A DNA stretch of 56,775 nucleotides. Source: Pseudomonas sp. AKS31. Lineage in GTDB: Bacteria > Pseudomonadota > Gammaproteobacteria > Pseudomonadales > Pseudomonadaceae. The position numbers were made by a program, and so were the translations under genes. The notes under the pieces were generated by a model. That model saw only the letters and a program-made list of their open reading frames with translations, was not told the DNA's origin and did not search any database. Position 1 is the stretch's first letter. Each line of letters starts with the position of its first letter. Positions 9,307 through 16,818 of this stretch are shown here, in pieces. The stretch is taken from NCBI RefSeq assembly GCF_023634765.1, contig NZ_JAMLFX010000020.1, forward strand, positions 1-56,775. The letters are read 5' to 3'.

Positions 9307-10005
9307 TTAGAACTTATAGCCCAAGCCAACCATGTAGATGAACGGATCGACATCCACGTTGACCCGAGCGCGGGTGCCCGGCGCAACGGCGTTGTTCTCG
9401 ACGGTGGCGCGGGTATCGATGTCGATGTAACGCACTTGGGCGTTGACCATGATGTTGTCGGTCAGCATGTAGTCTGCGCCGACCTGCCAGGCCAGACCCC
9501 AGGAGTTTTTTGCCTTGAAGTTGCTGAAACCGTTGGCGCTGGCTTCGCTGCCGACGTGTTCGTCATAGATCCAGGTGTAGTTGATACCGCCACCGACATA
9601 CGGCTGAAACGGCGACTTCGCATCCAGCGGGTAGTAGACGACGCTGAGGGTCGGCGGCAAGTGTTTCAGGGTGCCGAGCTTGCCATTGGCTGCTGGCAGG
9701 GCCGTGCCCTTGAGCTTGACGTCATGCTCGAACGGCGTGGCCGCGAGCAATTCGAGGCCGACGTGGTCGGTGAGCATGTAAGCGAAGTTCAGACCCAGTT
9801 GAGTGTCGCTGCTCATAGTCGCCTTGCCGCCCAGATTGGTGCCGCTCAACGGACCCTGATCGACCTTGACGCTGGAGCTGTCGGCCTTCGGATTGACGGT
9901 GATCGCACCGGCGCGGATGAGGATGTCACCGGCTTCGTGGGCGTGGGCGAGCGGGGCTGCGAGCGCGAGGGCAAACAGCGAGGCGCTGAGCAAGGACTTG
10001 TTCAT
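9307..10005 (-). CDS. oprG: OmpW-family outer membrane protein (OprG-like)
   Basis: The 232-residue protein has a signal peptide (MNKSLLSASLFALALAAPLAHA) followed by an 8-stranded beta-barrel typical of OmpW. Family landmarks include the early EAGDILIRAGAITVNP segment, the TLSVVYYP region, QPYVGGGINYTW, and a C-terminal Phe (VGLGYKF) recognised by the barrel assembly machinery. OmpW/OprG proteins form narrow channels for small hydrophobic molecules or amino acids; this is family knowledge. The position next to the epimerase pair and the zinc-linked operon matches PA4067 (oprG). It is monocistronic, with the terminator at 9142-9171 downstream. Confidence 0.9.
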   Translation of the reverse strand: MNKSLLSASLFALALAAPLAHAHEAGDILIRAGAITVNPKADSSSVKVDQGPLSGTNLGGKATMSSDTQLGLNFAYMLTDHVGLELLAATPFEHDVKLKGTALPAANGKLGTLKHLPPTLSVVYYPLDAKSPFQPYVGGGINYTWIYDEHVGSEASANGFSNFKAKNSWGLAWQVGADYMLTDNIMVNAQVRYIDIDTRATVENNAVAPGTRARVNVDVDPFIYMVGLGYKF

Positions 10006-10125
10006 GGGGGCTCCGAAAGGACGTTAGAAATGTCTGATGTCCTATGGTACGAAGCCAACTGATACGGTCTTTTGACTCAGCTCAATGAAACAGTGAAGGG
10101 GCGGGTTTCTGTGGGAACTTGGAGG

Positions 10126-10226
10126 GCCCCATCGCTGGCAAGCCAGCTCCCACAGTGATCGAGTCGTTCACAAATTTTGTGATCGCCAACGAAACCTGTG
10201 GGAGCTGGCTTGCCAGCGATTGGGCC
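10126..10226. repeat. REP pair, family 1
   Basis: A third inverted pair of the ATCGCTGGCAAGCCAGCTCCCACAG element. It lies between the start of the oprG-like gene and the end of the DUF3299 gene (gap 10006-10254). Confidence 0.85.
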
Positions 10227-10254
10227 CTAACAAACAGCACAAAACTACCGGGAT

Positions 10255-10773
10255 TTACTCCGGCAGCTCATACACATAAATCTTGTCGGCATCCATCTGA
10301 TACCCGGCATCCGCCAGTTCGCTGCTCGACGCCTTGACCTGCAACGGCCCCTCGACCCAGTACGGCTGATACAGCTCGTCAAGCTTCACGCCCAACTCGC
10401 TTTTCACATGCACAATCTGGTTCGACGGCGGGGGCGGCACATGGATGCAGGCGCCGAAATACGGCACCAGCAAAAAGTCCGTGGTGCGTCCCTCTTCATT
10501 GACTTCCAGCGGCACGATATAACCCGGCAAACGAATGTTCTGCCCGTCGAGTGCCTGCACCACCGGCGCGTTCGGCAGGTCCTGTTTGGCCGCGGGCGCC
10601 GACTCGGCGGACAGCGCATCACTCATCTTCGACAGGTCGTGCAGCGGCGTCATGTTCGGCACTTCCGGCGCGGCGTCCGGCGGGATCATTTCCGACCACG
10701 TCAGGTCTTTCGGCGCCGCTGCCCACACGGGCAGGGCGATCAGCAACAGCAGCGCAAGTGCAGCGCGGGGCAT
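10255..10773 (-). CDS. DUF3299 periplasmic protein of a zinc-linked ABC operon
   Basis: About 172 residues with a signal peptide (MPRAALALLLLIALPVWAAA) and a DUF3299 domain marked by GACIHVPPPPSNQIV and the end region DADKIYVYELPE. The Cys/His stretch could bind metal, but no biochemical function is established that I know of. It is the last gene of zrgA-ABC ATPase-permease-DUF3299, the order of PA4063-PA4066, which is induced by zinc limitation in P. aeruginosa. The frame opens at ATG 10788, overlapping the permease stop as ATGA. I prefer ATG 10773 because GAGG lies 9 bases upstream and the signal peptide then begins cleanly; translational coupling is likely in either case. Confidence 0.8.
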   Translation of the reverse strand: MPRAALALLLLIALPVWAAAPKDLTWSEMIPPDAAPEVPNMTPLHDLSKMSDALSAESAPAAKQDLPNAPVVQALDGQNIRLPGYIVPLEVNEEGRTTDFLLVPYFGACIHVPPPPSNQIVHVKSELGVKLDELYQPYWVEGPLQVKASSSELADAGYQMDADKIYVYELPE

Positions 10774-10784
10774 GGTGAACATCC

Positions 10785-12050
10785 TCATAAACGGATCGAC
10801 AGGCCATCGGCCAAGGATTGGCGATAAGCGCGCCAGGCCGGCACGCTGCCCATTAGCAGCGCGGCCGCCAGAATGCCACCGAGCAGCGTCCATTCATACT
10901 CGCTCGGCCACGCCAGCGGCAGGAACAAACCGTAATTGGCCTGCACGTAACCCTGCGCGGCGGCGATGCCGATGTACAACAACGCTACCCCGGCAATCAC
11001 CCCGGTCAGGGCCAGGGCAAACGCCTCCAGCACCAGCAGACTCGCGATATGCCACGGCCGCGCACCGACCGAACGCAGAATTGCCATCTCGCGTCGACGT
11101 TCGTTGAGGCTGGTGAGAATCGCCGTGAGCATGCCGATCAACCCGGTCAGCACCACGAACAGCGACACTACGAACAACGCTTTTTCAGCGGTGCTCATCA
11201 GGCTCCACAACTCCTGCAAGGCCACGCCCGGCAGAATCGCCAGCATCGGCTCGCCACGGAATTCATTGATCTCGCGTTGCAGGGCAAAGGTGGAAATCTT
11301 GCTGTTGAGACCGAGCATGAACGCGGTGATCGCTTGCGGCGTCAGGTCCATGTTGCGCGCCTGATCAGCGCTGATCCGGCCATTGCCACGCGCCGGCACG
11401 CCGTTGTGCCAGTCGATGTGAATCGCCTCCATGCCGCCGAGGCTGATGTGCAGCGTGCGATCGACCGGGGTGCCGGTGCGCTTGAGAATGCCGACCACGG
11501 TGAAGGGTTTGTCGTCGTGCTTGACCAGACTGATCGCCGCCACGCCATGGGCCAGCACCAGTTGATCGCCGAGTTTGTAATGCAGCGCATCGGCCACTTC
11601 AGCGCCAAGCACCACTTCAAACGGATCGGTGGCAAACGCGCGACCGTCAGCCAGTTCAAGATGCTGCTGGCGGCCGTACTGATAATGCTCGAAGTAGGCT
11701 TCGGTAGTACCCATCACGCGGTAGCCGCGATGGGAGTCGCCGAGGGACATCGGAATCGCCCACTTCACTTTCGGGTTGCTGGCGAAGTGTTCGAAGCTGT
11801 CCCAGCGGATGTTGTTGGTGGCGTTGCCGATGCGGAACACCGAGTACAGCAGCAGATTCACCGAGCCGGAGCGGGCGCCGACGATCAGGTCGGTGCCGCT
11901 GATGGTGCTGGCGAAACTGGCTTTGGCTTCGGTGCGCACCCGCTCGACGGCCAGCAGCAGACACACTGACAGGGCGATGGCGAACGCGGTGAGCAGGGCG
12001 GTGAAGCGGCGGTTGGCCAGGCTGGCCATGGCCAGACGAAACAGATACAT
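10785..12050 (-). CDS. ABC transporter permease, FtsX/MacB type
   Basis: A 421-residue permease. The N-terminal helix (FTALLTAFAIALSVCLLLAV) is followed by a large periplasmic MacB-like domain (about residues 45-260) and then three helices with the FtsX-type core (ALFVVSLFVVLTGLIGMLTA and SLNERRREMAILRSVGARPW). MacB-type proteins usually work as mechanotransmission devices rather than simple import pores, so its zinc role may be moving or releasing a periplasmic or lipid-anchored partner. Start ATG 12050 lies one base after the stop of the ATPase gene (TGAGATG), and the downstream DUF3299 frame overlaps its stop. Confidence 0.85.
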   Translation of the reverse strand: MYLFRLAMASLANRRFTALLTAFAIALSVCLLLAVERVRTEAKASFASTISGTDLIVGARSGSVNLLLYSVFRIGNATNNIRWDSFEHFASNPKVKWAIPMSLGDSHRGYRVMGTTEAYFEHYQYGRQQHLELADGRAFATDPFEVVLGAEVADALHYKLGDQLVLAHGVAAISLVKHDDKPFTVVGILKRTGTPVDRTLHISLGGMEAIHIDWHNGVPARGNGRISADQARNMDLTPQAITAFMLGLNSKISTFALQREINEFRGEPMLAILPGVALQELWSLMSTAEKALFVVSLFVVLTGLIGMLTAILTSLNERRREMAILRSVGARPWHIASLLVLEAFALALTGVIAGVALLYIGIAAAQGYVQANYGLFLPLAWPSEYEWTLLGGILAAALLMGSVPAWRAYRQSLADGLSIRL

Positions 12051-12051
12051 C

Positions 12052-12762
12052 TCAGACCTCGGCAGACGTGGCGGCGCGATTGAGCTCGGCCAGGGACAGG
12101 TGACGGTCGAACAGCGGCGCCAGGCTCTGGTCGTGGCTGACAAACAGCAGACTGGAACCGGCTTCGCGGCATTCAGCGAACAGCAAGCGAATGAAGTTTT
12201 CCCGCGCGTCGTAGTCCAGTGCCGAGGTCGGTTCGTCGGCAATCACCAATTCAGGCTGGCCGATCAACGCACGTGCGGCAGCGACCCGTTGTTGCTGGCC
12301 GATCGACAGCGAGTCGGCACGGCGGCTGAGGATGCTTTCATCCTTCAAACCCAAGTGCGCCAGCAGGGTGGCGGCGGCTTGATCGATGCTGCCGTGGCGC
12401 TGTTTCGCCCGTTGCGCACGCAGCTTGGAAAAGTGGCACGGCAGCTCGACGTTCTCGCGTACCGAGAGAAACGGCAGCAGGTTGAACTGCTGGAAGATGT
12501 AGCCGGTGTGATCGACGCGGAAGGAATCGCGGGCGCCAGCGGAGAGTTCGGTGAGTTCCTGGCCGAGCAGGCGAATGCTGCCGCGCCCGGGCTTCTGCAC
12601 GCCACCGAGCAGGCCGAGCAGGGTGGTCTTGCCGCTGCCACTCGGGCCTTTGAGGAACAGGGTTTCACCGGCTTCCAGACGAAACGCCGGGATGTCCAGC
12701 AGCGGCGGGTGACCGGGCCAGTTGAAGCCCAGGTCGGACAGTTCGATGAGTGCTTGGGTCAT
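12052..12762 (-). CDS. ABC transporter ATP-binding protein (LolD/MacB-like)
   Basis: The 236-residue ATPase shows Walker A GPSGSGKTTLLGLL near residue 40, the Q-loop in GYIFQQFNLLPF, the signature LSIGQQQRVAAARAL near 150, Walker B LVIADEPTSALD, and the switch His in LLFVSHD. It belongs to the group paired with FtsX/MacB permeases and is cytoplasmic, driving the permease encoded immediately downstream. The upstream zrgA-like gene is separated from it by a family-2 REP pair but lies in the same orientation, and the four genes probably form one zinc-responsive unit. Confidence 0.9.
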   Translation of the reverse strand: MTQALIELSDLGFNWPGHPPLLDIPAFRLEAGETLFLKGPSGSGKTTLLGLLGGVQKPGRGSIRLLGQELTELSAGARDSFRVDHTGYIFQQFNLLPFLSVRENVELPCHFSKLRAQRAKQRHGSIDQAAATLLAHLGLKDESILSRRADSLSIGQQQRVAAARALIGQPELVIADEPTSALDYDARENFIRLLFAECREAGSSLLFVSHDQSLAPLFDRHLSLAELNRAATSAEV

Positions 12763-12793
12763 GGCACCGATTTCGTGGTTATAAACGGACCCC

Positions 12794-12880
12794 CGTAGGA
12801 GCTGCCGAAGGCTGCGATCTTTTGATCTTGCTTCAAAAGCCCAGGATCAAAAGATCGCAGCCTTCGGCAGCTCCTACAGG
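12794..12880. repeat. REP pair, family 2 (GTAGGAGCTGCCGAAGGCTGCGATC)
   Basis: Inverted copies of GTAGGAGCTGCCGAAGGCTGCGATCTTTTGATC sit between the zrgA-like gene and the ABC ATPase. It lies inside a probable operon, so it may act as an mRNA-stabilising or attenuating hairpin. Confidence 0.85.
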
Positions 12881-12895
12881 GGATTTTCAGGTTAT

Positions 12896-13495
12896 TCAGA
12901 ATTTCAGGGCAGCCGCCTTGGCCGTCACTTCGGTGCCTTGCTGGCCGCTGGCGCTGATCAGTTGTACCTGAATTTTCTGGGTCGCCGGGAAGGTCTTGAA
13001 GACGTTCGCCAGATCAAGGGTCTTCAACGCACCCGGCGTGGCACAGTTGAATTGGTAGTGCGCGTGGATTTCGCTGTGGTCGTGGTGGTGCTCGTGGCCG
13101 TCCTTGTCCGCTTCATCATCGTCATGGTCGTCGGCATCCGGCTTGTCGCCGAACAACGGGCTTTCCAGTTCCTGACTGACCACTTTGCAACCGGCAGCGG
13201 CAGGCAGGCTGAACAGGGCCAGCGGTTTTTCCAACTGCGCACGGGCGGCGGCAACTTTGGCTTTATCGGCATCCGAAGTCGCAACGTGTTCGAAACCGAC
13301 GAGGTTCATCGCCGGGCTTTCCAGCTCAAGCTCCAGGGTCTGGCCATCGAGCGCGGCATTCAGACGGCCAACACCATGTTCATGCGCACCGAGGCTACCG
13401 TGTTCATGGTCGTGATCGTGGTCATGCTCATCAGCCGCGTGGGCGATGGCCAGCGGCAACAGGGCAAACGGCAAAGCGAGCAGCAGACGACGCAT
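12896..13495 (-). CDS. zrgA: ZrgA-like DUF2796 histidine-rich periplasmic zinc protein
   Basis: The 199-residue protein has a signal peptide (cleavage near AHA-AD) and two metal-binding tracts: HDHDHDHEHGSLGAHEHGVG just after the signal peptide, and an Asp/Glu/His-rich stretch around residues 125-150 (HEHHHDHSEIHAH). The rest matches DUF2796, the ZrgA family linked to zinc uptake in Vibrio. Zinc binding in the periplasm is inferred from the histidines and the family. It leads the operon with the ABC ATPase, permease and DUF3299 genes. A candidate Zur operator lies 37 bases upstream of the start, which would switch the operon on under zinc starvation. P. aeruginosa PA4063 is the counterpart. 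Confidence 0.85.
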   Translation of the reverse strand: MRRLLLALPFALLPLAIAHAADEHDHDHDHEHGSLGAHEHGVGRLNAALDGQTLELELESPAMNLVGFEHVATSDADKAKVAAARAQLEKPLALFSLPAAAGCKVVSQELESPLFGDKPDADDHDDDEADKDGHEHHHDHSEIHAHYQFNCATPGALKTLDLANVFKTFPATQKIQVQLISASGQQGTEVTAKAAALKF

Positions 13496-13531
13496 GGCGG
13501 TCTCCGGGAAGTAAAGTGAAGAGTTTGTTAT

Positions 13532-13544
13532 GTAATCTTATAAC
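13532..13544. promoter_or_regulatory. Candidate Zur box upstream of zrgA
   Basis: GTAATCTTATAAC differs by one base from the 13-bp dyad GTTATnnnATAAC, the core known for gammaproteobacterial Zur sites. An outer GTTAT half also overlaps at 13527. It lies 37 bases upstream of the zrgA start codon and 87 bases before the divergent small gene, a position fit for a repressor. The assignment rests on pattern and context only. Confidence 0.55.
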
Positions 13545-13630
13545 GAAAGTGCGCAGAGTTTGCCCGTGCGCTTGGCGTTGCACAAGTCCCGTGGGAGCAT
13601 GCAGGTCAGAAAAGTGCGGGAGCGAACTGA

Positions 13631-13990
13631 ATGTTGCGGATACGCGGAACCGTCGGCGATGTGCCGGTGGACTTGACGGTGGAACTGGATGACGGCGATT
13701 GGGCGAAGCTCGGTTCGGCACTGAATGGGCAGGCGCCGGTTGCTCAATCTGAAGCAGCAACGGTAGCCCCGGCGGCGAAACCGCTGAATCAGGACGATGC
13801 CTTGTGGCAACTGGCCAAGGACCTGTTGCGCAAGGCCGGGCAACTCAGCGGGCCGGATCTGCTCGATCAACTGGAAGGGTTGACCGGCAGTGCGGCAGCG
13901 GGCAAGCGCTTGCTGGTGCGTTTGCGTCATAGCTCGGACGTGAAAGTGGTGAGCGGCGGGGATACGCCGCTCTACAGCTGGATCGAGTGA
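13631..13990 (+). CDS. Conserved hypothetical protein, 119 aa
   Basis: I do not recognise a family. The protein is soluble, has no signal peptide or membrane helix, and reads as two parts: a beta-rich N-terminus (MLRIRGTVGDVPVDLTVELDDGDW), an Ala/Pro linker, then a helical segment (about 55-100) with DALWQLAKDLLRKAG. Codon use and GC content match the neighbours. A purine-rich stretch (GGGAG) 9 bases before ATG 13631 supports the start. It is divergent from the zrgA operon, so the Zur box region might influence it. It ends just before a family-2 REP pair. Confidence 0.65.
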   Translation: MLRIRGTVGDVPVDLTVELDDGDWAKLGSALNGQAPVAQSEAATVAPAAKPLNQDDALWQLAKDLLRKAGQLSGPDLLDQLEGLTGSAAAGKRLLVRLRHSSDVKVVSGGDTPLYSWIE

Positions 13991-13993
13991 GTT

Positions 13994-14080
13994 GCAAAAG
14001 ATCGCAGCCTGCGGCAGCTCCTGCAAGGGTGTACACGATCCCAATGCAGGAGCTGCCGCAGGCTACGATCTTTTGATCTT
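13994..14080. repeat. REP pair, family 2, opposite arrangement
   Basis: AAAAGATCGCAGCCTGCGGCAGCTCCTGCA and its inverted partner TGCAGGAGCTGCCGCAGGCTACGATCTTTT face each other the opposite way round from the pair at 12794-12880 (tips inward instead of outward). The TAA stop of the downstream minus-strand cnoX gene sits at its right edge. Confidence 0.8.
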
Positions 14081-14951
14081 AATAAAGCGCAGCAAACATC
14101 TTGCGGCGGTACATCGTCACCAACGGATGATCATTGCCCAGCAGCTCGAACACTTGCAGTAAGGTCTTGTGCGGCAGACCTTCGCCATAGTTGCGGTTGC
14201 GGATAAACAGCTTGAGCAAAGCATCCAGCGCCGCTTCGTACTGCTGACGCGCCAGTTGCTGGATCGCCAGTTGATACACCGCCTCATCGTCCTGCGGATC
14301 TTTCGCCAGGCGCGCTTTCAGGTCAGCGGCATCCGGCAGGTCACGCGCCAGACCGAGGAACTTGATCTGCGCCTTGGCCCCGGCCAGTGCGGCTTTGTGT
14401 TCATCGCTTTTGACTGCATCGAGCACGGTTTGCGCTTCGTCCAGTTCGCCGCGTTCGGTCAGGCAGCGTGCGTAGAGAATCAGCGCTTTGGCGTTTGTGT
14501 TGTCCTCAGTGAGCATCACCACCAGCGCCGCTTCGGCATCGGCGTAACGGCCCTCGTCGAACAACGCCTGAGCCTGTTCGAACGGATCGGTGGCGGCCGG
14601 TGGCGGCATCTGCACATGCGGTTCGAGCAGAGCGCGTACGGCGGATTCCGGTTGTGCACCGGCAAAGCCGTCGACTGGCTGACCATCCTTGAACAGCACC
14701 ACGGTTGGCAGGCTGCGAATACCGAAGCGGGCGACGATGTCCTGCTCGATGTCGCAGTTGACCTTGGCCAGCAGCAATTCGCCCTGATAGCTCTCGGCAA
14801 TGCCTTGCAGCATCGGCATCAGCGCCTTGCACGGCGCACACCATTCGGCCCAGAAATCCACCAGCACCGGTTTGTTGAAAGAAGCCTCAATCACCGACTG
14901 GTCGAAATCGGCCGTCGTGGCGTCGAAGATGTACGGCGTTTGCTCACTCAT
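14079..14951 (-). CDS. cnoX: Chaperedoxin CnoX (thioredoxin plus TPR)
   Basis: A 290-residue protein of the CnoX/YbbN type: an N-terminal thioredoxin fold (residues 1-110) joined to a C-terminal helical TPR region (about 120-290). CnoX binds unfolding proteins and passes them to GroEL, protecting them from oxidation. The active-site WCAPCK is intact (Cys38 and Cys41), unlike E. coli CnoX, where the first cysteine is lost, so this one may keep redox activity. ATG 14951 gives a standard start. The stop codon TAA abuts a REP pair, and another REP pair precedes the gene's promoter region. Confidence 0.9.
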   Translation of the reverse strand: MSEQTPYIFDATTADFDQSVIEASFNKPVLVDFWAEWCAPCKALMPMLQGIAESYQGELLLAKVNCDIEQDIVARFGIRSLPTVVLFKDGQPVDGFAGAQPESAVRALLEPHVQMPPPAATDPFEQAQALFDEGRYADAEAALVVMLTEDNTNAKALILYARCLTERGELDEAQTVLDAVKSDEHKAALAGAKAQIKFLGLARDLPDAADLKARLAKDPQDDEAVYQLAIQQLARQQYEAALDALLKLFIRNRNYGEGLPHKTLLQVFELLGNDHPLVTMYRRKMFAALY

Positions 14952-14997
14952 GGGGGATCTCGTAGAAGCGTTAATGAACGCACTATAAGCGGTGGCG

Positions 14998-15101
14998 CAA
15001 AAGATCGCAGCCTTCGGCAGCTCCTACAGGTTCAGCGTCCGCCCGCAATATGGACGATAAAGCCGATCACTGTAGGAGCTGCCGAAGGCTGCGATCTTTT
15101 A
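14998..15101. repeat. REP pair, family 2, tips inward
   Basis: AAAAGATCGCAGCCTTCGGCAGCTCCTACAG and its inverted partner CTGTAGGAGCTGCCGAAGGCTGCGATCTTTT surround 43 bases. The TAA stop of the methyltransferase gene is formed at its right border (CGT TAA AAG ATC). Confidence 0.85.
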
Positions 15102-15764
15102 ACGATTCCAATCACGACGCGCATGGTAAAGGCTGACATGCCGAAACTCTTCCGGCTCCGCCAGATCCGGCAAGGTCATCGCCTCGAGCATTTCAATGCG
15201 CTCATACAGCGGATGGCGAAAATCCCGAACCCGCGAATCCGCCACCAGCGCTTCACGGCCACGACTCAAGAACGCATCGAGCAACGGCAGATTCGCCCGG
15301 TCGTACAGCACGTCGGCGACCAGAATCAGATCAAAGCGATCGGCTTCGGCAAAGAAATCCGTCGAATAACTCATCTGCACATTATTGAGTTCGGCATTCG
15401 CCCGGCACGCGGCGATCGCCAGCGGATCGAGATCGCACGCCACCACTTCCAGCGCCCCGGCCTTGACTGCCGCGATCCCGGCAATCCCGGAACCGGCGCC
15501 GAAATCCAGCACGCGCTTGCCGCGCACCCAGTGCGGAAACTGCGCCAGATACCGCGCCACCGCCAGACCGCTGGCCCAGCAAAAGCTCCAGTACGGCGGC
15601 TCATGCAGGATTCGCTGGGTTTCTTGCTGGCTGAATTCGCGCGCCATGTTGTCGCCGTCGATCAGCCAGAGCTGTAAATCAGTCCCGGGCAACGCGCAGG
15701 CCTTGAGTCTGGCGTCGCCGAGCAATTCACCCAATGCCTGTTGCAGGTCGAGCGGTGCACTCAT
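15099..15764 (-). CDS. Class I SAM-dependent methyltransferase (PrmA/ETFB-methyltransferase-like)
   Basis: The 221-residue protein has the AdoMet-binding motif I VLDFGAGSGIAGIAAVKAG (about residues 76-95), an acidic loop after strand 2 (VACDLDP), and a DVLYD motif IV. This pattern fits the COG3897 group of predicted protein-lysine methyltransferases related to ribosomal L11 and ETF-beta methyltransferases. The substrate is not evident. The start overlaps the stop of the lipoprotein gene as ATGA, so the two are translationally coupled. The C-terminus ends at a REP pair. Confidence 0.8.
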   Translation of the reverse strand: MSAPLDLQQALGELLGDARLKACALPGTDLQLWLIDGDNMAREFSQQETQRILHEPPYWSFCWASGLAVARYLAQFPHWVRGKRVLDFGAGSGIAGIAAVKAGALEVVACDLDPLAIAACRANAELNNVQMSYSTDFFAEADRFDLILVADVLYDRANLPLLDAFLSRGREALVADSRVRDFRHPLYERIEMLEAMTLPDLAEPEEFRHVSLYHARRDWNR

Positions 15765-16225
15765 GGTGCTTTGACGAATTGCAGCTGGCCCAACGCCTGC
15801 GTGGTCGGCTGGGTAATGGTTTGCGACGGTAGATGCAGGATCAGTTGGCCGGACTGACTCGCCCGGCCACGCAGCTCAACCCGCGCCCCCGCCGGAAAGG
15901 CCTCGGGATTGAAACGCACGTGGAATGGCAGGATCTGGTTGTTGCCGATCAGGCTGGAACTGGCGAGCAGTTGTTGCGGGCGATCCTTTGCATCGATCAC
16001 CAGCAGTGCCAGTTCGACTTCAGCACCGGCCGGCACACCTTGCAGGGTGCCGCTCAGTTCGCGTTGATGGGCTGGCAGCGGGCCGAGGGCGGCGGCCTGA
16101 TTGGCTTTTTTCTGCGCCTGCTGCGGCGCCGGGCCTGGTGTGGGCGGTTGAGGCTTGGGCGCATCGCTGCCACAGGCCACCAGCAGGCTGAAAAGACTGA
16201 GCAAAACGAGCGGACGTAACGGCAT
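15761..16225 (-). CDS. YbaY-family lipoprotein
   Basis: About 154 residues. The start ATG 16225 has GGAG 6 bases upstream and gives a signal peptide ending in the lipobox LLVACGS, so it should be lipid-anchored at the cysteine. A Pro/Gln/Ala-rich linker follows, then a beta-sandwich domain with ELSGTLQGVPAGAEVEL near the middle, typical of YbaY/META-like lipoproteins. No molecular function is established for the family. The gene is translationally coupled to the downstream methyltransferase and divergent from nrdR. The frame extends upstream to 16252, without a ribosome-binding site. Confidence 0.75.
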   Translation of the reverse strand: MPLRPLVLLSLFSLLVACGSDAPKPQPPTPGPAPQQAQKKANQAAALGPLPAHQRELSGTLQGVPAGAEVELALLVIDAKDRPQQLLASSSLIGNNQILPFHVRFNPEAFPAGARVELRGRASQSGQLILHLPSQTITQPTTQALGQLQFVKAP

Positions 16226-16353
16226 TGGATGCTCCGGCAAAATGAAATCCATGGATCAAACGATCATGCCGTTCTGTATACCGCAAAGCCTATGGCTTGT
16301 CTTGCCACCGGGATGCGCTACCATGGCCCTCCCTTTTTTTGTTGCCAGCCACC

Positions 16354-16818
16354 ATGCACTGTCCCTTCTGCGGTGCCAACGACACCAAGGTCATCGACTC
16401 GCGTCTGGTCGCCGAGGGCGAACAGGTGCGCCGCCGGCGTGAATGCCTGGCCTGCGGCGAACGTTTCACGACGTTCGAGACGGCCGAACTGGTGTTGCCG
16501 CGCCTGATCAAAACCGACGGCAGCCGCCAACCGTTCGACGAAGAAAAACTCCGCGCCGGCATGCAGCGCGCGCTGGAGAAACGCCCGGTGAGCGTCGAGC
16601 GCCTCGAATCCTCTCTGGTTCACATCAAGCACAAGCTGCGCGCCACCGGCGAACGCGAGGTCAAATCCCTCGTGGTCGGCGAACTGGTGATGGCCGAGCT
16701 GCAAAAGCTTGATGAAGTCGCCTACATCCGTTTCGCTTCGGTGTACAAGCGCTTCCAGGACCTCAACGAATTCCGCGAAGAAATCGACCGCCTCGCCCGC
16801 GAACCGGTGAAAGAATGA
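16354..16818 (+). CDS. nrdR: Transcriptional repressor NrdR
   Basis: The 154-residue protein has an N-terminal zinc ribbon (Cys3, Cys6, Cys31, Cys34: MHCPFC and ECLACGERF) and an ATP-cone domain from about residue 48. NrdR senses ATP/dATP and represses ribonucleotide reductase genes through NrdR boxes. ATG 16354 starts exactly at the conserved MHCPFC; the longer frame to 16297 adds only unconserved residues. It overlaps ribD by 4 bases (ATGA) and heads the riboflavin run, an arrangement common in bacteria. Confidence 0.97.
   Translation: MHCPFCGANDTKVIDSRLVAEGEQVRRRRECLACGERFTTFETAELVLPRLIKTDGSRQPFDEEKLRAGMQRALEKRPVSVERLESSLVHIKHKLRATGEREVKSLVVGELVMAELQKLDEVAYIRFASVYKRFQDLNEFREEIDRLAREPVKE

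Noticed and set aside
12794..15101. Evenly spaced repeats read as a CRISPR array
   Set aside because: The repeats are palindromic pairs separated by genes, not short direct repeats with unique spacers, and no cas gene is present.
16226..16353. FMN riboswitch upstream of the riboflavin genes
   Set aside because: The spacers before nrdR, ribD, ribE and ribBA are too short or show none of the conserved RFN blocks.
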